26,251 nt of DNA from an uncultured Bacteroidota bacterium (GTDB lineage: Bacteria > Bacteroidota > Bacteroidia > Chitinophagales > S012-47): NCBI GenBank assembly GCA_913062655.1, contig CAJXXO010000005.1:1-26251 (forward strand), in the 5' to 3' direction. The notes below the pieces were generated by a model. It was not told where the DNA came from. It did no database searches and saw only the letters and a program-made list of their open reading frames with translations. A program made the translations under genes and the position numbers. This document shows positions 7,586 through 16,298 of this stretch, one piece after another. The number at the start of each line of letters is the position of its first letter. Positions within the stretch are counted from its first letter, which is position 1.

Positions 7586-7634
7586 ACATCAATTGCCGCT
7601 TTGTAGAATACCCTATGAACCCTAAATCAACTGC

Positions 7635-8819
7635 ATGAGCTTCTCCAGAAGCATACGCATTTTCGTCCTCGAAGATGATCCCATATTTGGGATGACCCTG
7701 AAAAAAGCGATTGAGGAAGATAATTCTGCCTACGATGTGACCCTCTTTACCAATGGGCAGGACTTCTTACAAGAGCTACATCTCAATCCGGATATAGTTT
7801 CCCTCGACTACTACCTGCCTGATGTGAATGGCGTGGAGGTACTCGATAAGGTAAAACACCACAATAGTGAAATCCGCACCATTGTGATGTCTGGGCAGGA
7901 GACAGCAGAGGTAGTGGTGGATGCTTACAACCACGGTGCAGATAAGTACATCATCAAAAATGATAAGGCGATCGTAGAGCTGCTACGCAGTTTGAAAACC
8001 TTCAGCGAAAATGTCAACCTACGCCAGGAGGTAGAAAAGCTGCGCGAACAGATTATGGATCGCAGCCGCTATGATAAGATCATCGGTGACAGCAAACCGG
8101 TACTGCAGGTCCTCAAACTGATTCAGAAGGTAGAGAAGAGCAATATTCTCGTACTCATAACGGGTGAAAGTGGAACGGGCAAGGATGTGGTAGCGAGTAC
8201 GATTCACTACAATTCACCGCGCAAGCGAAAACCTTTCGTAGCGGTTAATGTAGCCGCAATACCAGAAGACCTGATCGAGAGTGAGTTATTTGGGCATGAA
8301 AAAGGAGCCTTTACTGGTGCGATAACGAAGCGTATAGGGAAGTTTGAAGAGGCCAATGGGGGCACCATCTTTCTCGATGAAATTGGGGAGATGGATATGA
8401 ACTTGCAGACGAAGCTGCTACGCATTTTGCAAGACAGCAAGGTATCCAGGCTGGGCTCCAACAAGGAGATACAACTGGATATCCGTGTTATCGCGGCCAC
8501 CAATAAAAACCTGATGGACCGGGTAAAAGAGGGCAAATTTCGCGAAGATCTTTTCTATCGTCTTCAGGGGTTTCTCATCCACTTACCACCCCTGCGCGAG
8601 CGAGATAACGATATCATTTTACTGACCAACTACTTCCTGCAGGAGTTTTGCAAGAGCAATAAGATGTCCAAGCGCCAATTCACCAAACCTGCCCTTCAGA
8701 AAATGATGGATCACGATTGGCCTGGGAATGTACGCGAGCTCAAATCGGTGGTCGAACGAGCCGCGTTAATCAGCGACTCCGAGGTCATTTCCGAGGATGA
8801 TATCATGTTTGCCGGGTAG
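7635..8819 (+). CDS. NtrC-family response regulator (REC + sigma-54 AAA+) without DNA-binding domain
   Basis: The product is 394 residues. The receiver domain (about 8-125) has EDD (13-15), phosphoacceptor Asp58 in SLDYYLPD, Ser86 and Lys108. A short linker leads to the AAA+ domain (about 148-390). This has Walker A GESGTGKD (177-184), the sigma-54 contact loop GAFTGA (224-229), Walker B GGTIFLDEI (242-250), an arginine-finger region (GKFREDLFYRL) and sensor II WPGNVREL (362-369). The protein ends at EDDIMFAG, right after the AAA+ lid, so the usual C-terminal Fis-type helix-turn-helix (some 50-70 residues) is absent. The stop is 3 bp from the convergent gene, with no remnant of an HTH frame. 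It should still remodel RNA polymerase-sigma-54, acting from solution or through a partner, as is known for FlgR of Helicobacter. Confidence 0.93.
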   Translation: MSFSRSIRIFVLEDDPIFGMTLKKAIEEDNSAYDVTLFTNGQDFLQELHLNPDIVSLDYYLPDVNGVEVLDKVKHHNSEIRTIVMSGQETAEVVVDAYNHGADKYIIKNDKAIVELLRSLKTFSENVNLRQEVEKLREQIMDRSRYDKIIGDSKPVLQVLKLIQKVEKSNILVLITGESGTGKDVVASTIHYNSPRKRKPFVAVNVAAIPEDLIESELFGHEKGAFTGAITKRIGKFEEANGGTIFLDEIGEMDMNLQTKLLRILQDSKVSRLGSNKEIQLDIRVIAATNKNLMDRVKEGKFREDLFYRLQGFLIHLPPLRERDNDIILLTNYFLQEFCKSNKMSKRQFTKPALQKMMDHDWPGNVRELKSVVERAALISDSEVISEDDIMFAG

Positions 8820-8822
8820 CTC

Positions 8823-11800
8823 TTATTGGGCTTTTACCAGCTTGTACCCCTCCGACTGCCAGGTTCCCTGTTGGAGGGTGACGATGTACATCCCTGCCCG
8901 TAGCCGATCACCTGACAAGGTATAGGTATTGGTCCCTTCTCGTGCCTGCACAACCTCTTGTTGTACCACCTGTCCACTGGCCTGCTGCACAATCACCTGC
9001 ACGGGAGCATCGCGAAGAGCGGTAAACTGTATCGAGGTTTGAGCGGTAAATGGATTAGGGGCGGCTTGGTACACTTGCAGCACCGCATCATTTTCCACCG
9101 GTACTTGCACTAACACGACCGGGAAGTACTCAAATTCCCCATTGTAATCGGTTTGCTTAAGGCGGTACAGGTTTTGACCGGGTAGCGGTTGGCGGTCTTC
9201 AAAGTAGTAGTCGAGTGGCTGATCGCTGTTGCCCGCACCCATTACTTCTCCGATCGGCTCAAAGTTTCTTCCATCAGCCGAACGCTCCAACGTAAAATAA
9301 TCATTGTTGATCTCGATTAAGGTTTGCCACTCCAGGTCTACCGTACCCCGGTCATTCAGGTGCGCTGTAAAATAAGCCAGCTCAATGGGTAGAATATTAC
9401 CGCCACCCACAGAGCCAAAGGTAGCCGGGCCAAATTGTCCTTGTCTGGTATTGGAGCGAATGCTGCCTTCTTCCAAAGTACCACTCACCGAGGTACCCCC
9501 TACATTTTCCCACTGCCCTGAGGTGCTGTCAAACAAAGCGATGGTCAGATCGGACAGGTCAGAAATTCCACTCCACACGTGGTCGTACCAATACAGCTCA
9601 TACTCTACGTCTGCCGTACCGGCCAAACGGTCAAGTTCCCAGTGTTCATTTCTGCTAACATGGTGTAATACAGGCCCGGTAGTGGTATCAACATACCCTT
9701 CAGGGAAATAGGCCGCTCTATAGGCATTGCTACTGCTATTCGGGGCTTGGTTGTGGATCTCAATAGGGGCATAGAAATTGTATCGTCCTACCGGGAAAAA
9801 CAGGCTATTATTGCCTTCGATCTCCAATGGTCCGTCAATGTAGGCAGAGGTATTGCCACCCTCCACATCAGCTCCTGAGGCCACCCGAAGCCAATTCGCA
9901 TAGGTAGTGCGAACTGTACCATTAGTGAGCCGCAATTCACTTTCCAGCTCAATAGGTCCCATCAGCTCTACACCATACATCATGCTACTGTCTGCATGGG
10001 TGTAGCTATTATCAACCTCAAGGTGCCGGTATCCTACAAATAGAGAGCCTGTACTTTCCCCTTGGATTTGTTGTTGGCCGGATCCATTCAGCACCAACTC
10101 AGCATCATTGTTATTGAAAAGTAGCCGTCCGTGTGCATGTACCGCTGCAATGTCTCCACCTATAAATGTTATCGCACTCCGGTTGATAGTAGCATCCAGC
10201 CGGTAAGAACCCGACCATCCTGTAGTAGCGCCAAAGTGGAAGTATCCGCCCACACGAAGGGTATCATCATGGCTACCAGAGCCATCACCAAAGGTGAAAT
10301 CCATCGGGTTGCTTCCTCCGGTCCACTCCATGGCCAGGTTGCCGTCCATCGATAAGGTAGTATGGTCATCGAAGTCGAGTTTCATACCTGAGGAGCCGCT
10401 GGTATGGAGGATGCTTACATCTCCATCTACGTCAATGGTTACATTGTCTTTTGCCTCAAATTGTAGCCTATTGCTGCCACCATTCTTTTCAATGAAGTAA
10501 TCACCACCTATGGTGAGCGTTACATCCTTCTCGATCTCTAATTCATAATTCTGGCTACCACTCTGGTAACGATGGGTCATATCCCCACCCACATCTATAG
10601 TACTGTTATCTTTTAGGGATACGGTATACTTGTTGCTTCCATTTTCCTTATTGAAATAGAGATGACCTCCAACAGAAGCATCCACTTTCTTAAATTCCAG
10701 CTCATAATTGCCAGAGCCACCCTTTGATAGCATCTCCACATTACCGCTTACGGATAAGGTGCCCTCATCTATGGTAAATTCTTCCTTACCACTTCCACCT
10801 GACTTCTCCGCCAATATATGACCCTGCACCGTATAATTTCTGTTCTTTTTCAGCTCTATCTCTCGATTGCCGCTACCATTGGTCTTGGTGATGTACCAAT
10901 CACCACCGATATACAGGTCTTCCTCTATGGTATATTCATTCCCTCCGTAACCACCAGATTGCAGGAACTCTACATCCTCTGCTACAGATAAGACACTCTT
11001 CTTGAGCTCGAATTCTATCCCTTTACCATTGGTATGGTGTACCAGCAGACTACCGTCTACCTTCACGGAGTCCCCTTCAAGCTTGATCTCCAAGTCTTGC
11101 CAGCCATTGTGCTTTTGTATGTGCCAATCGGCTTGTACATACAGTACACTGTTATTTTTGGTCTCCAGTTTTACGCTTTTGTGGTTGTAATTATTGATTT
11201 CAAACCTACCGTAAACGGATAGTCTGCGATTGGGCTGTAGGCGCAGCTCCGAGTCTTTATTGTCAGACTCAATAAACAAGCCGGCACATTCTTCATCGCC
11301 TTTGACTTTGATCTCCCCATTAATGCCTTTGATGAAGACGACATTGGCCTTGCCGGGTGTGGTACTTGCCTTCGGGCCGTTGTAACCGGATGTTGACCAG
11401 GTCTTGGTTTTATGCCAGTCGCCTTTATCGCGGCTGTAAAACTTGACGGGACTGACATTATTGATATAAACGGTGAAGGTCCCCTCATCGGCCGGGTTAC
11501 GGGTATCTACTAGCACATAGTACCACTCATCCACGGTAAGGCCAGAAAGCGATAGGGTTACATCATCATTGGCGCCTGCGGCAGTGCTACAGGCTACTTC
11601 GGTGCCACTGGCATCCTCTACTGCCACTTCCAGAAACTGTGCAGACCCCTCTGCACCACCTGTTTTTATGGTCACGGTACCAGAAGCATACAGGGCTTGA
11701 AATTTAAACCACACCCCTTGTTCTGTGCTGTTAAAGCAAGAGCCTCCAACATCGCTGTTAGCATCTACATTGGTATACCCAGCCTGCGCTGATTCATACT

Positions 11801-12023
11801 CATATAAATCGGTCAACCAGATGGCAGCACTGCGGTCGTCATTGGCCGGAGCCGGTCCGGAGCCGCCAGCGAGCATGGTTTCCTGATCGCCAAATTGGAA
11901 GAAAAACAACCAACCGGCTATCAATACACCAACAATGGCAATACCCGAAATGCCATATAGCAGCTTTCGGGTCACCTTGGTCTGTACCTTGGTGTTGGGG
12001 GTTTGTTGTAAGCGGGGCCTCAT
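8823..12023 (-). CDS. Large T9SS-secreted surface protein with PPC-like domain and solenoid-like repeats
   Basis: The product is 1066 residues, counting from ATG 12021-12023. A TTG-initiated extension exists, but the ATG gives the MRPRLQQ start that parallels two paralogues next door. Order: a basic stretch of about 20 residues; a membrane segment (about 21-44); a probable signal-peptidase site (MLA/GG); a PPC-like beta domain (about 60-190); about 13 repeats of 25-28 residues (266-628); a beta region; a LPIELAYF...EINNDYFTLERSADG module common before sorting domains; and a C-terminal T9SS sorting domain with NPF and RAGMYIVTL. It should be exported by Sec, moved across the outer membrane by T9SS and attached or released. 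No catalytic motif was recognised; an adhesive or structural role is inferred. Only 3 bp separate it from the convergent regulator gene, and no terminator was seen. Confidence 0.87.
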   Translation of the reverse strand: MRPRLQQTPNTKVQTKVTRKLLYGISGIAIVGVLIAGWLFFFQFGDQETMLAGGSGPAPANDDRSAAIWLTDLYEYESAQAGYTNVDANSDVGGSCFNSTEQGVWFKFQALYASGTVTIKTGGAEGSAQFLEVAVEDASGTEVACSTAAGANDDVTLSLSGLTVDEWYYVLVDTRNPADEGTFTVYINNVSPVKFYSRDKGDWHKTKTWSTSGYNGPKASTTPGKANVVFIKGINGEIKVKGDEECAGLFIESDNKDSELRLQPNRRLSVYGRFEINNYNHKSVKLETKNNSVLYVQADWHIQKHNGWQDLEIKLEGDSVKVDGSLLVHHTNGKGIEFELKKSVLSVAEDVEFLQSGGYGGNEYTIEEDLYIGGDWYITKTNGSGNREIELKKNRNYTVQGHILAEKSGGSGKEEFTIDEGTLSVSGNVEMLSKGGSGNYELEFKKVDASVGGHLYFNKENGSNKYTVSLKDNSTIDVGGDMTHRYQSGSQNYELEIEKDVTLTIGGDYFIEKNGGSNRLQFEAKDNVTIDVDGDVSILHTSGSSGMKLDFDDHTTLSMDGNLAMEWTGGSNPMDFTFGDGSGSHDDTLRVGGYFHFGATTGWSGSYRLDATINRSAITFIGGDIAAVHAHGRLLFNNNDAELVLNGSGQQQIQGESTGSLFVGYRHLEVDNSYTHADSSMMYGVELMGPIELESELRLTNGTVRTTYANWLRVASGADVEGGNTSAYIDGPLEIEGNNSLFFPVGRYNFYAPIEIHNQAPNSSSNAYRAAYFPEGYVDTTTGPVLHHVSRNEHWELDRLAGTADVEYELYWYDHVWSGISDLSDLTIALFDSTSGQWENVGGTSVSGTLEEGSIRSNTRQGQFGPATFGSVGGGNILPIELAYFTAHLNDRGTVDLEWQTLIEINNDYFTLERSADGRNFEPIGEVMGAGNSDQPLDYYFEDRQPLPGQNLYRLKQTDYNGEFEYFPVVLVQVPVENDAVLQVYQAAPNPFTAQTSIQFTALRDAPVQVIVQQASGQVVQQEVVQAREGTNTYTLSGDRLRAGMYIVTLQQGTWQSEGYKLVKAQ
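10140..11228 (-). repeat. Coding repeat array, about 13 units of 25-28 residues
   Basis: Each unit follows a pattern like TLSVGGDVYF..TNGSGN.ELELKKD: a short strand ending in V/I-x-G-G/D, a second strand, a Gly-Ser-Gly turn, then a charged strand. Examples begin DLYIGGDWYI, GTLSVSGNVEM, STIDVGGDMTH, VTLTIGGDYFI and VTIDVDGDVSI. Units are diverged in DNA, so the array is old rather than freshly expanded. A right-handed beta-solenoid is the likely fold (inference). Confidence 0.8.
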
Positions 12024-12164
12024 AATAGTGGTTTCTGTTAAAGCAATGGCACATCTCGGGGAAGACGTACTCAATATTCTCTACGGGCGCTTTCTCATTT
12101 GGATACTCATTTTAGTGTTTTTCTTACACAGTTACTTACGTAAGGTTATGTCGCTTGACTCGAA

Positions 12165-15100
12165 CTACTGTGCCTTGGTAAGGCGCACAGCCGGAGTCTG
12201 AAAATCATTGGCACGCAAATACAACAGGTAATTGCCTGCAGCCAAATGGCTCACATCAGGCAGGGTAAGTCGCTGCTCCCCTTCATACACGGTAACCGCA
12301 CGCTGCCAACGCACACGGCCTTGCATATCTACCAGCAACACTTCCACATTGTAATCACGGTCCGCCAGCACTTCCACCTGCACCTGCTGCTGGAATGGGT
12401 TCGGATAGACCCGTGTAATTTGCAAGCCATCCTTTTCTGGTGCTATGAAGACTTGTTGCATAGGGAAATATTCATACTTCCCATCCAGGTCTGTCTGCTT
12501 GAGGCGGTAAAAGCTATAGCCACCATATGGGTCTTCATCATACCGCACATATTGCGTAGGTGTGCTGGAGTTGACTTGCCCCGGTTCGGTAAACAGGGGG
12601 GTAAAGGACTCACCATCCTTACTCCGCTCAATAGTGAAATACTCGTTGTTGATCTCTATCAGCGTTTCCCAGGCCAGTCTCACCTGTCCATCCGCAGTTG
12701 GGGTAGCCTCAAAATAGCCCAATTCAATTGGCAAAAGATTACCGCCTGGCGTAAAGCCTGTCCACGTAATGTTATTGGACGGGTCGCTCTGGTTGTTATA
12801 TTCTGTTTGGATCCAGCAATCGCTCAAGGCCTCATTGACGACTCTGATCTCATCCAATGTGCCTTCGAAAAACCGGTTGTCATTAGGTATTCTTCGGCCA
12901 ATGTACACATCGCCATTGTCCGCCTCAATATCGTTAGCCCCATTGTGGGTAGCCACCAGGCTACCGTCTACAAAGATGCGTTTGCGCTGGTTGCCCGGCT
13001 CATTTCGATTGTAGACAAAAGTGACTTGGGTCCAGGTATCATCCGGCAATTGTCCGCTGTCATCCCGGTAGTGATTGGCTGTGGTAGTAACCCGTGAGTT
13101 AATATTGTTGTTGGTGGCGCCCCCATCCACACCAAGCATGTATTGCTCCTGGTTCATTTGGGAGCCCTTTACGATAAAGGGAGCATCATCATTGTTAGGA
13201 ATTGGCGCACGCACCCAGGCTTGAAGGGTAACTTCACCACCGTCAATGTTCAGGCTGGCACTATTCGGGATAGTGATGTAGTCGTGCGAACCATCAAAGT
13301 AGCGGCCTTGGCCAAAGTAGCCGGTGGCGGTCTTAGAGTTGTTATCATTGCCATCATTACCATTGGAGGTGGCATCATTCAGGCTATTCGCTTTGAAGTT
13401 CCACACACCAGCGTATTTACTGTCGAAAGTGGCCGGTGTGCTCTGGTCTTCCTGTATCGCACTATTTCCATAGTACATGAGCAGCTCTGTGTCTTGATTG
13501 GCAAAAAGGGTAGGTAACTGCACCCATGCTTTCAGCTCACCACTTTGCTCATCGTATTCCTCCAGTATAAAATGCAGTCTTGACGTATCGGTTATAGCAC
13601 AGAAGATGATATCGTAGCCATCAGCATGTTGCACATTTCCCCCAAAACTGGTAGCCGCAATTTCCGTATCTGTGATTTGAATGAGATAGGGAAAGTTTTG
13701 GAGGTCGCTGCTGCCACACACCACATTCTGATCGATGGTGATGGTCATAGCATGGGCATAGCCGGCAGTAGGGTCAACAGCAGAAAGGTCTTCCACACAT
13801 CCTGTGGAGATAAATGACCCATAGTTGGCGATGTTGTTGTATTCCGTCTCGATCCAGTCCTCATGTCGAACCGAAGAGCTCAGCCGAACTTCATCGATGC
13901 GGCCATCAAAGGCGCGGTTATTACCGCTACATTGGTCTACGATTCCTCGGCCAAGATCAAAATCGGCATTGTTGCCCAATGAAGTGTTGGCGGTGGAATA
14001 TCCTTCCTCCACTCCATTGACATACAGGATATGATCATTGCCCCAGGTGCCCACTACGTAATACCAATTGCCGGCTGTCCAGGTGCGGGTAGTGGAAGGC
14101 TCCACGGCAAAGCCATCCCCTTCGATCTTGAAGTAGAGCTCCCCGGCATCCACACCATGAGAGTTGCCATCGTAGTCGTTGTCTGACCCGGCTAATACGA
14201 AGGTGAAGTGATTACTGTTGTTTTGATATTTGGCCACCAGTGTTTGAGAGGTATTCAATGAACTATTGATGGTGTTATCCGGGCGAATCCAAAAGCTGAA
14301 AGTGCCGCTGTTGAAGTCTTGATCCGGGTGATCTACGCGATCATTATTGCCGTCAAAAGTCCGGGCGTCACCAGAAATGCCTTCGGCTGACTGGGAGCCA
14401 TAGTTGGTGCCATCGTTACTATTACCAGAATTATCCAACAAATCCCCATTATAATGGCTGACCCACGAATAATCGTGTTGCCAAACTTGGGTAGAACTCG
14501 GATCGCTGGTAATCTGGTCATTTCCGAAGTATAAGAAGAGCTCGGTATCACTGCTCGTACTCAGACTTGGTACACTTACCCAGGCTTGCAGCTCACCGGT
14601 AGACGCATCATACGACTCGATCTCAAAATCTAATTGAGTCGTACCATCGGCTGCGGTAAAAGCTACATCGTATCCGCTCGTAGATACCATATGCCCACCA
14701 TTGCCCACCGTGCGGAGGTCATCGTGCGTGATATTGATCCATACCGGGAAGTGGCTATGACTGCCACTGCCGGCTACTAACCCCGCATTAACTGTCAACT
14801 GCGTGCGATGGGTGAAATCTGCTAGCGTGGAAGCACTGTAGCTACAACTGCTACCAGCGCCACCGGCTCCCCCACCGCCTCCACCGGAGCCACCGCCAAC
14901 CAGGTTGATGAGGTTGCTTACCGTGTAGAAACTGTTGGGATCACTAATGTTATTGTATTCTGCTTCAATCCATTCCGCTGTCGAGCGAACATTGAGGACA
15001 CGCAGTTCATCCATCACCCCGTCAAATTCATCATAGGGCGCATAGTTGTCATTCCGATCGCCCAGCCGGATATCGGATGCATCATCAAACATATCGTTCA

Positions 15101-16058
15101 CTGCAGTAGTGGATGATGCTACTAATTGTCCATCGAGGTACAGCAGGGAGGAGTTTTCGTTCCACTCGCCAATCACCACAATCTGATGCCAGTTGGTGGT
15201 AAGTGAAGTACTGTAGCTGATCTGTACATCACGATCATCTTCATCTTCGTAATACCAGCGTAACTCATTGTTGGAAAAGCCTACGTAGTAGTACTTGTCG
15301 CCCCCGTCATCAGAGAAAATGTCAAATAATGAGGAGTTGGCCACCGTGTTGGGTTGCACCCACATGCTGATGGTCCATGCCCCTTGGTCCGGCACCAAAT
15401 CGGAGTCGATATCTACGTGGTCGTTGTTGCCATCAAACTCTACCCCACCAGCAGCAATACCGGTAGCCGGGTCTGTGTTGTTGGGCGTGCCGTTAAATCC
15501 ATTACCCGAGTTATCCTGATAGCTGTTGTTGAAGTGATAAACGCCATTGTATTGCCCCGACCAGGTATTATGACTGGAGGGATCAGTGGTGATACTACTG
15601 TTGCCAAAGAAGAGATGAATATCGGTATTGCTGGTAGCACTGAGCGCAGGTACACGCACCCAGAGCACTACCTCACCGGTAGTAGGATTGTAGGATTCCA
15701 TCTGCTGCTGCAGCGTTGTTCCATCAGCCAGCGCAGCTCTGATATCATAGCCGTCAACGTGTTCTACATATCCGCCATTAGAAACGGTACGCAGATCATC
15801 ATCGGTTAACTTTATCATCACGGGAAAATCCACCAGATCACTCGTGCCTGGCACTTCTGACGCTTGTACCGTTACGATTTTTTTGTAATCGTATCCGGGT
15901 AGATTATTGGCCTTTGTATCGATGGGCCGGTTGAAATAGATGATCAATGCAATGACCATCAATAAAAAACCGGTAACGGCAGAAGCTACCGCCCAGTATT
16001 GCATTCGATTACTAACCTTCGGTTGTACGTTTTGCTGGGGTTGTATACGTGGTTTCAT
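12165..16058 (-). CDS. Large T9SS-secreted protein with three DUF2341-LamG modules
   Basis: The product is 1297 residues. The N-terminus MKPRIQPQQN is followed by a membrane segment (about 21-42) and a likely cleavage site TKA/NN at residue 50. Three modules follow. DUF2341-like domains lie at about 52-155, 412-513 and 766-865 (pattern DFPV..I...DLR...NGG....GYDI...A.GT). Each is followed by a concanavalin-like LamG domain (about 168-371, 525-742, 880-1089) with FDGNNDxVD and DEVRLxxxxxxxWIETEYNN. A Gly-rich linker (387-404) joins modules 1 and 2. The tail has LPIELGYFEA, a fibronectin-like stretch and a T9SS sorting domain (VYPNPF, AAGNYLLYL). LamG folds often bind glycans, so carbohydrate or matrix binding is plausible but not shown. 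The start is ATG at 16056-16058. Confidence 0.9.
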   Translation of the reverse strand: MKPRIQPQQNVQPKVSNRMQYWAVASAVTGFLLMVIALIIYFNRPIDTKANNLPGYDYKKIVTVQASEVPGTSDLVDFPVMIKLTDDDLRTVSNGGYVEHVDGYDIRAALADGTTLQQQMESYNPTTGEVVLWVRVPALSATSNTDIHLFFGNSSITTDPSSHNTWSGQYNGVYHFNNSYQDNSGNGFNGTPNNTDPATGIAAGGVEFDGNNDHVDIDSDLVPDQGAWTISMWVQPNTVANSSLFDIFSDDGGDKYYYVGFSNNELRWYYEDEDDRDVQISYSTSLTTNWHQIVVIGEWNENSSLLYLDGQLVASSTTAVNDMFDDASDIRLGDRNDNYAPYDEFDGVMDELRVLNVRSTAEWIEAEYNNISDPNSFYTVSNLINLVGGGSGGGGGGAGGAGSSCSYSASTLADFTHRTQLTVNAGLVAGSGSHSHFPVWINITHDDLRTVGNGGHMVSTSGYDVAFTAADGTTQLDFEIESYDASTGELQAWVSVPSLSTSSDTELFLYFGNDQITSDPSSTQVWQHDYSWVSHYNGDLLDNSGNSNDGTNYGSQSAEGISGDARTFDGNNDRVDHPDQDFNSGTFSFWIRPDNTINSSLNTSQTLVAKYQNNSNHFTFVLAGSDNDYDGNSHGVDAGELYFKIEGDGFAVEPSTTRTWTAGNWYYVVGTWGNDHILYVNGVEEGYSTANTSLGNNADFDLGRGIVDQCSGNNRAFDGRIDEVRLSSSVRHEDWIETEYNNIANYGSFISTGCVEDLSAVDPTAGYAHAMTITIDQNVVCGSSDLQNFPYLIQITDTEIAATSFGGNVQHADGYDIIFCAITDTSRLHFILEEYDEQSGELKAWVQLPTLFANQDTELLMYYGNSAIQEDQSTPATFDSKYAGVWNFKANSLNDATSNGNDGNDNNSKTATGYFGQGRYFDGSHDYITIPNSASLNIDGGEVTLQAWVRAPIPNNDDAPFIVKGSQMNQEQYMLGVDGGATNNNINSRVTTTANHYRDDSGQLPDDTWTQVTFVYNRNEPGNQRKRIFVDGSLVATHNGANDIEADNGDVYIGRRIPNDNRFFEGTLDEIRVVNEALSDCWIQTEYNNQSDPSNNITWTGFTPGGNLLPIELGYFEATPTADGQVRLAWETLIEINNEYFTIERSKDGESFTPLFTEPGQVNSSTPTQYVRYDEDPYGGYSFYRLKQTDLDGKYEYFPMQQVFIAPEKDGLQITRVYPNPFQQQVQVEVLADRDYNVEVLLVDMQGRVRWQRAVTVYEGEQRLTLPDVSHLAAGNYLLYLRANDFQTPAVRLTKAQ

Positions 16059-16245
16059 GGCTATTCTGTTGAAGCAAGCCCTATCAATGGCTATAAGCGT
16101 TTACGATGCAAGACCATTTTGGGTACATTAATTACATGCAAAAGCCGTCCGTTGGCCGGAATAATGGGTCAACTAGCCGATAAATGACGCCCAACAACCG
16201 ATATAGGCCGATGAAACAGCCCAAATACGCCCACTCCTTACAAAG

Positions 16246-16279
16246 AAAAAGCGCCACGTGGCGTTCGTGGCGCTTCTTT
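16246..16279 (-). terminator. Terminator behind the one-module T9SS gene
   Basis: A perfect 10-bp stem, AAGCGCCACG (16249-16258) with CGTGGCGCTT (16266-16275), has a 7-nt loop. On the minus strand it is followed by a T-rich tail (complement of 16246-16250). It starts about 20 nt after the stop of the gene at 16299, so that gene is probably transcribed separately from the next one. Confidence 0.8.
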
Positions 16280-16298
16280 CACTGTGTGGTTGATTCTT

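Noticed and set aside
10140..11228. Regular DNA periodicity taken as a CRISPR-like or satellite array
   Set aside because: The periodicity is in the encoded protein; the DNA units are diverged and lie in a long open frame.
12246..13097. A 283-residue open frame on the plus strand
   Set aside because: It is antisense to the three-module T9SS gene. The product is rich in Ile, Val and His with no family features, as expected from a reverse-frame shadow.
14847..14900. Gly/Ser-rich coding stretch as a possible phase-variable repeat
   Set aside because: The codons are mixed and the repeat is not a pure short tandem unit, so it reads as an ordinary flexible linker between modules 1 and 2.
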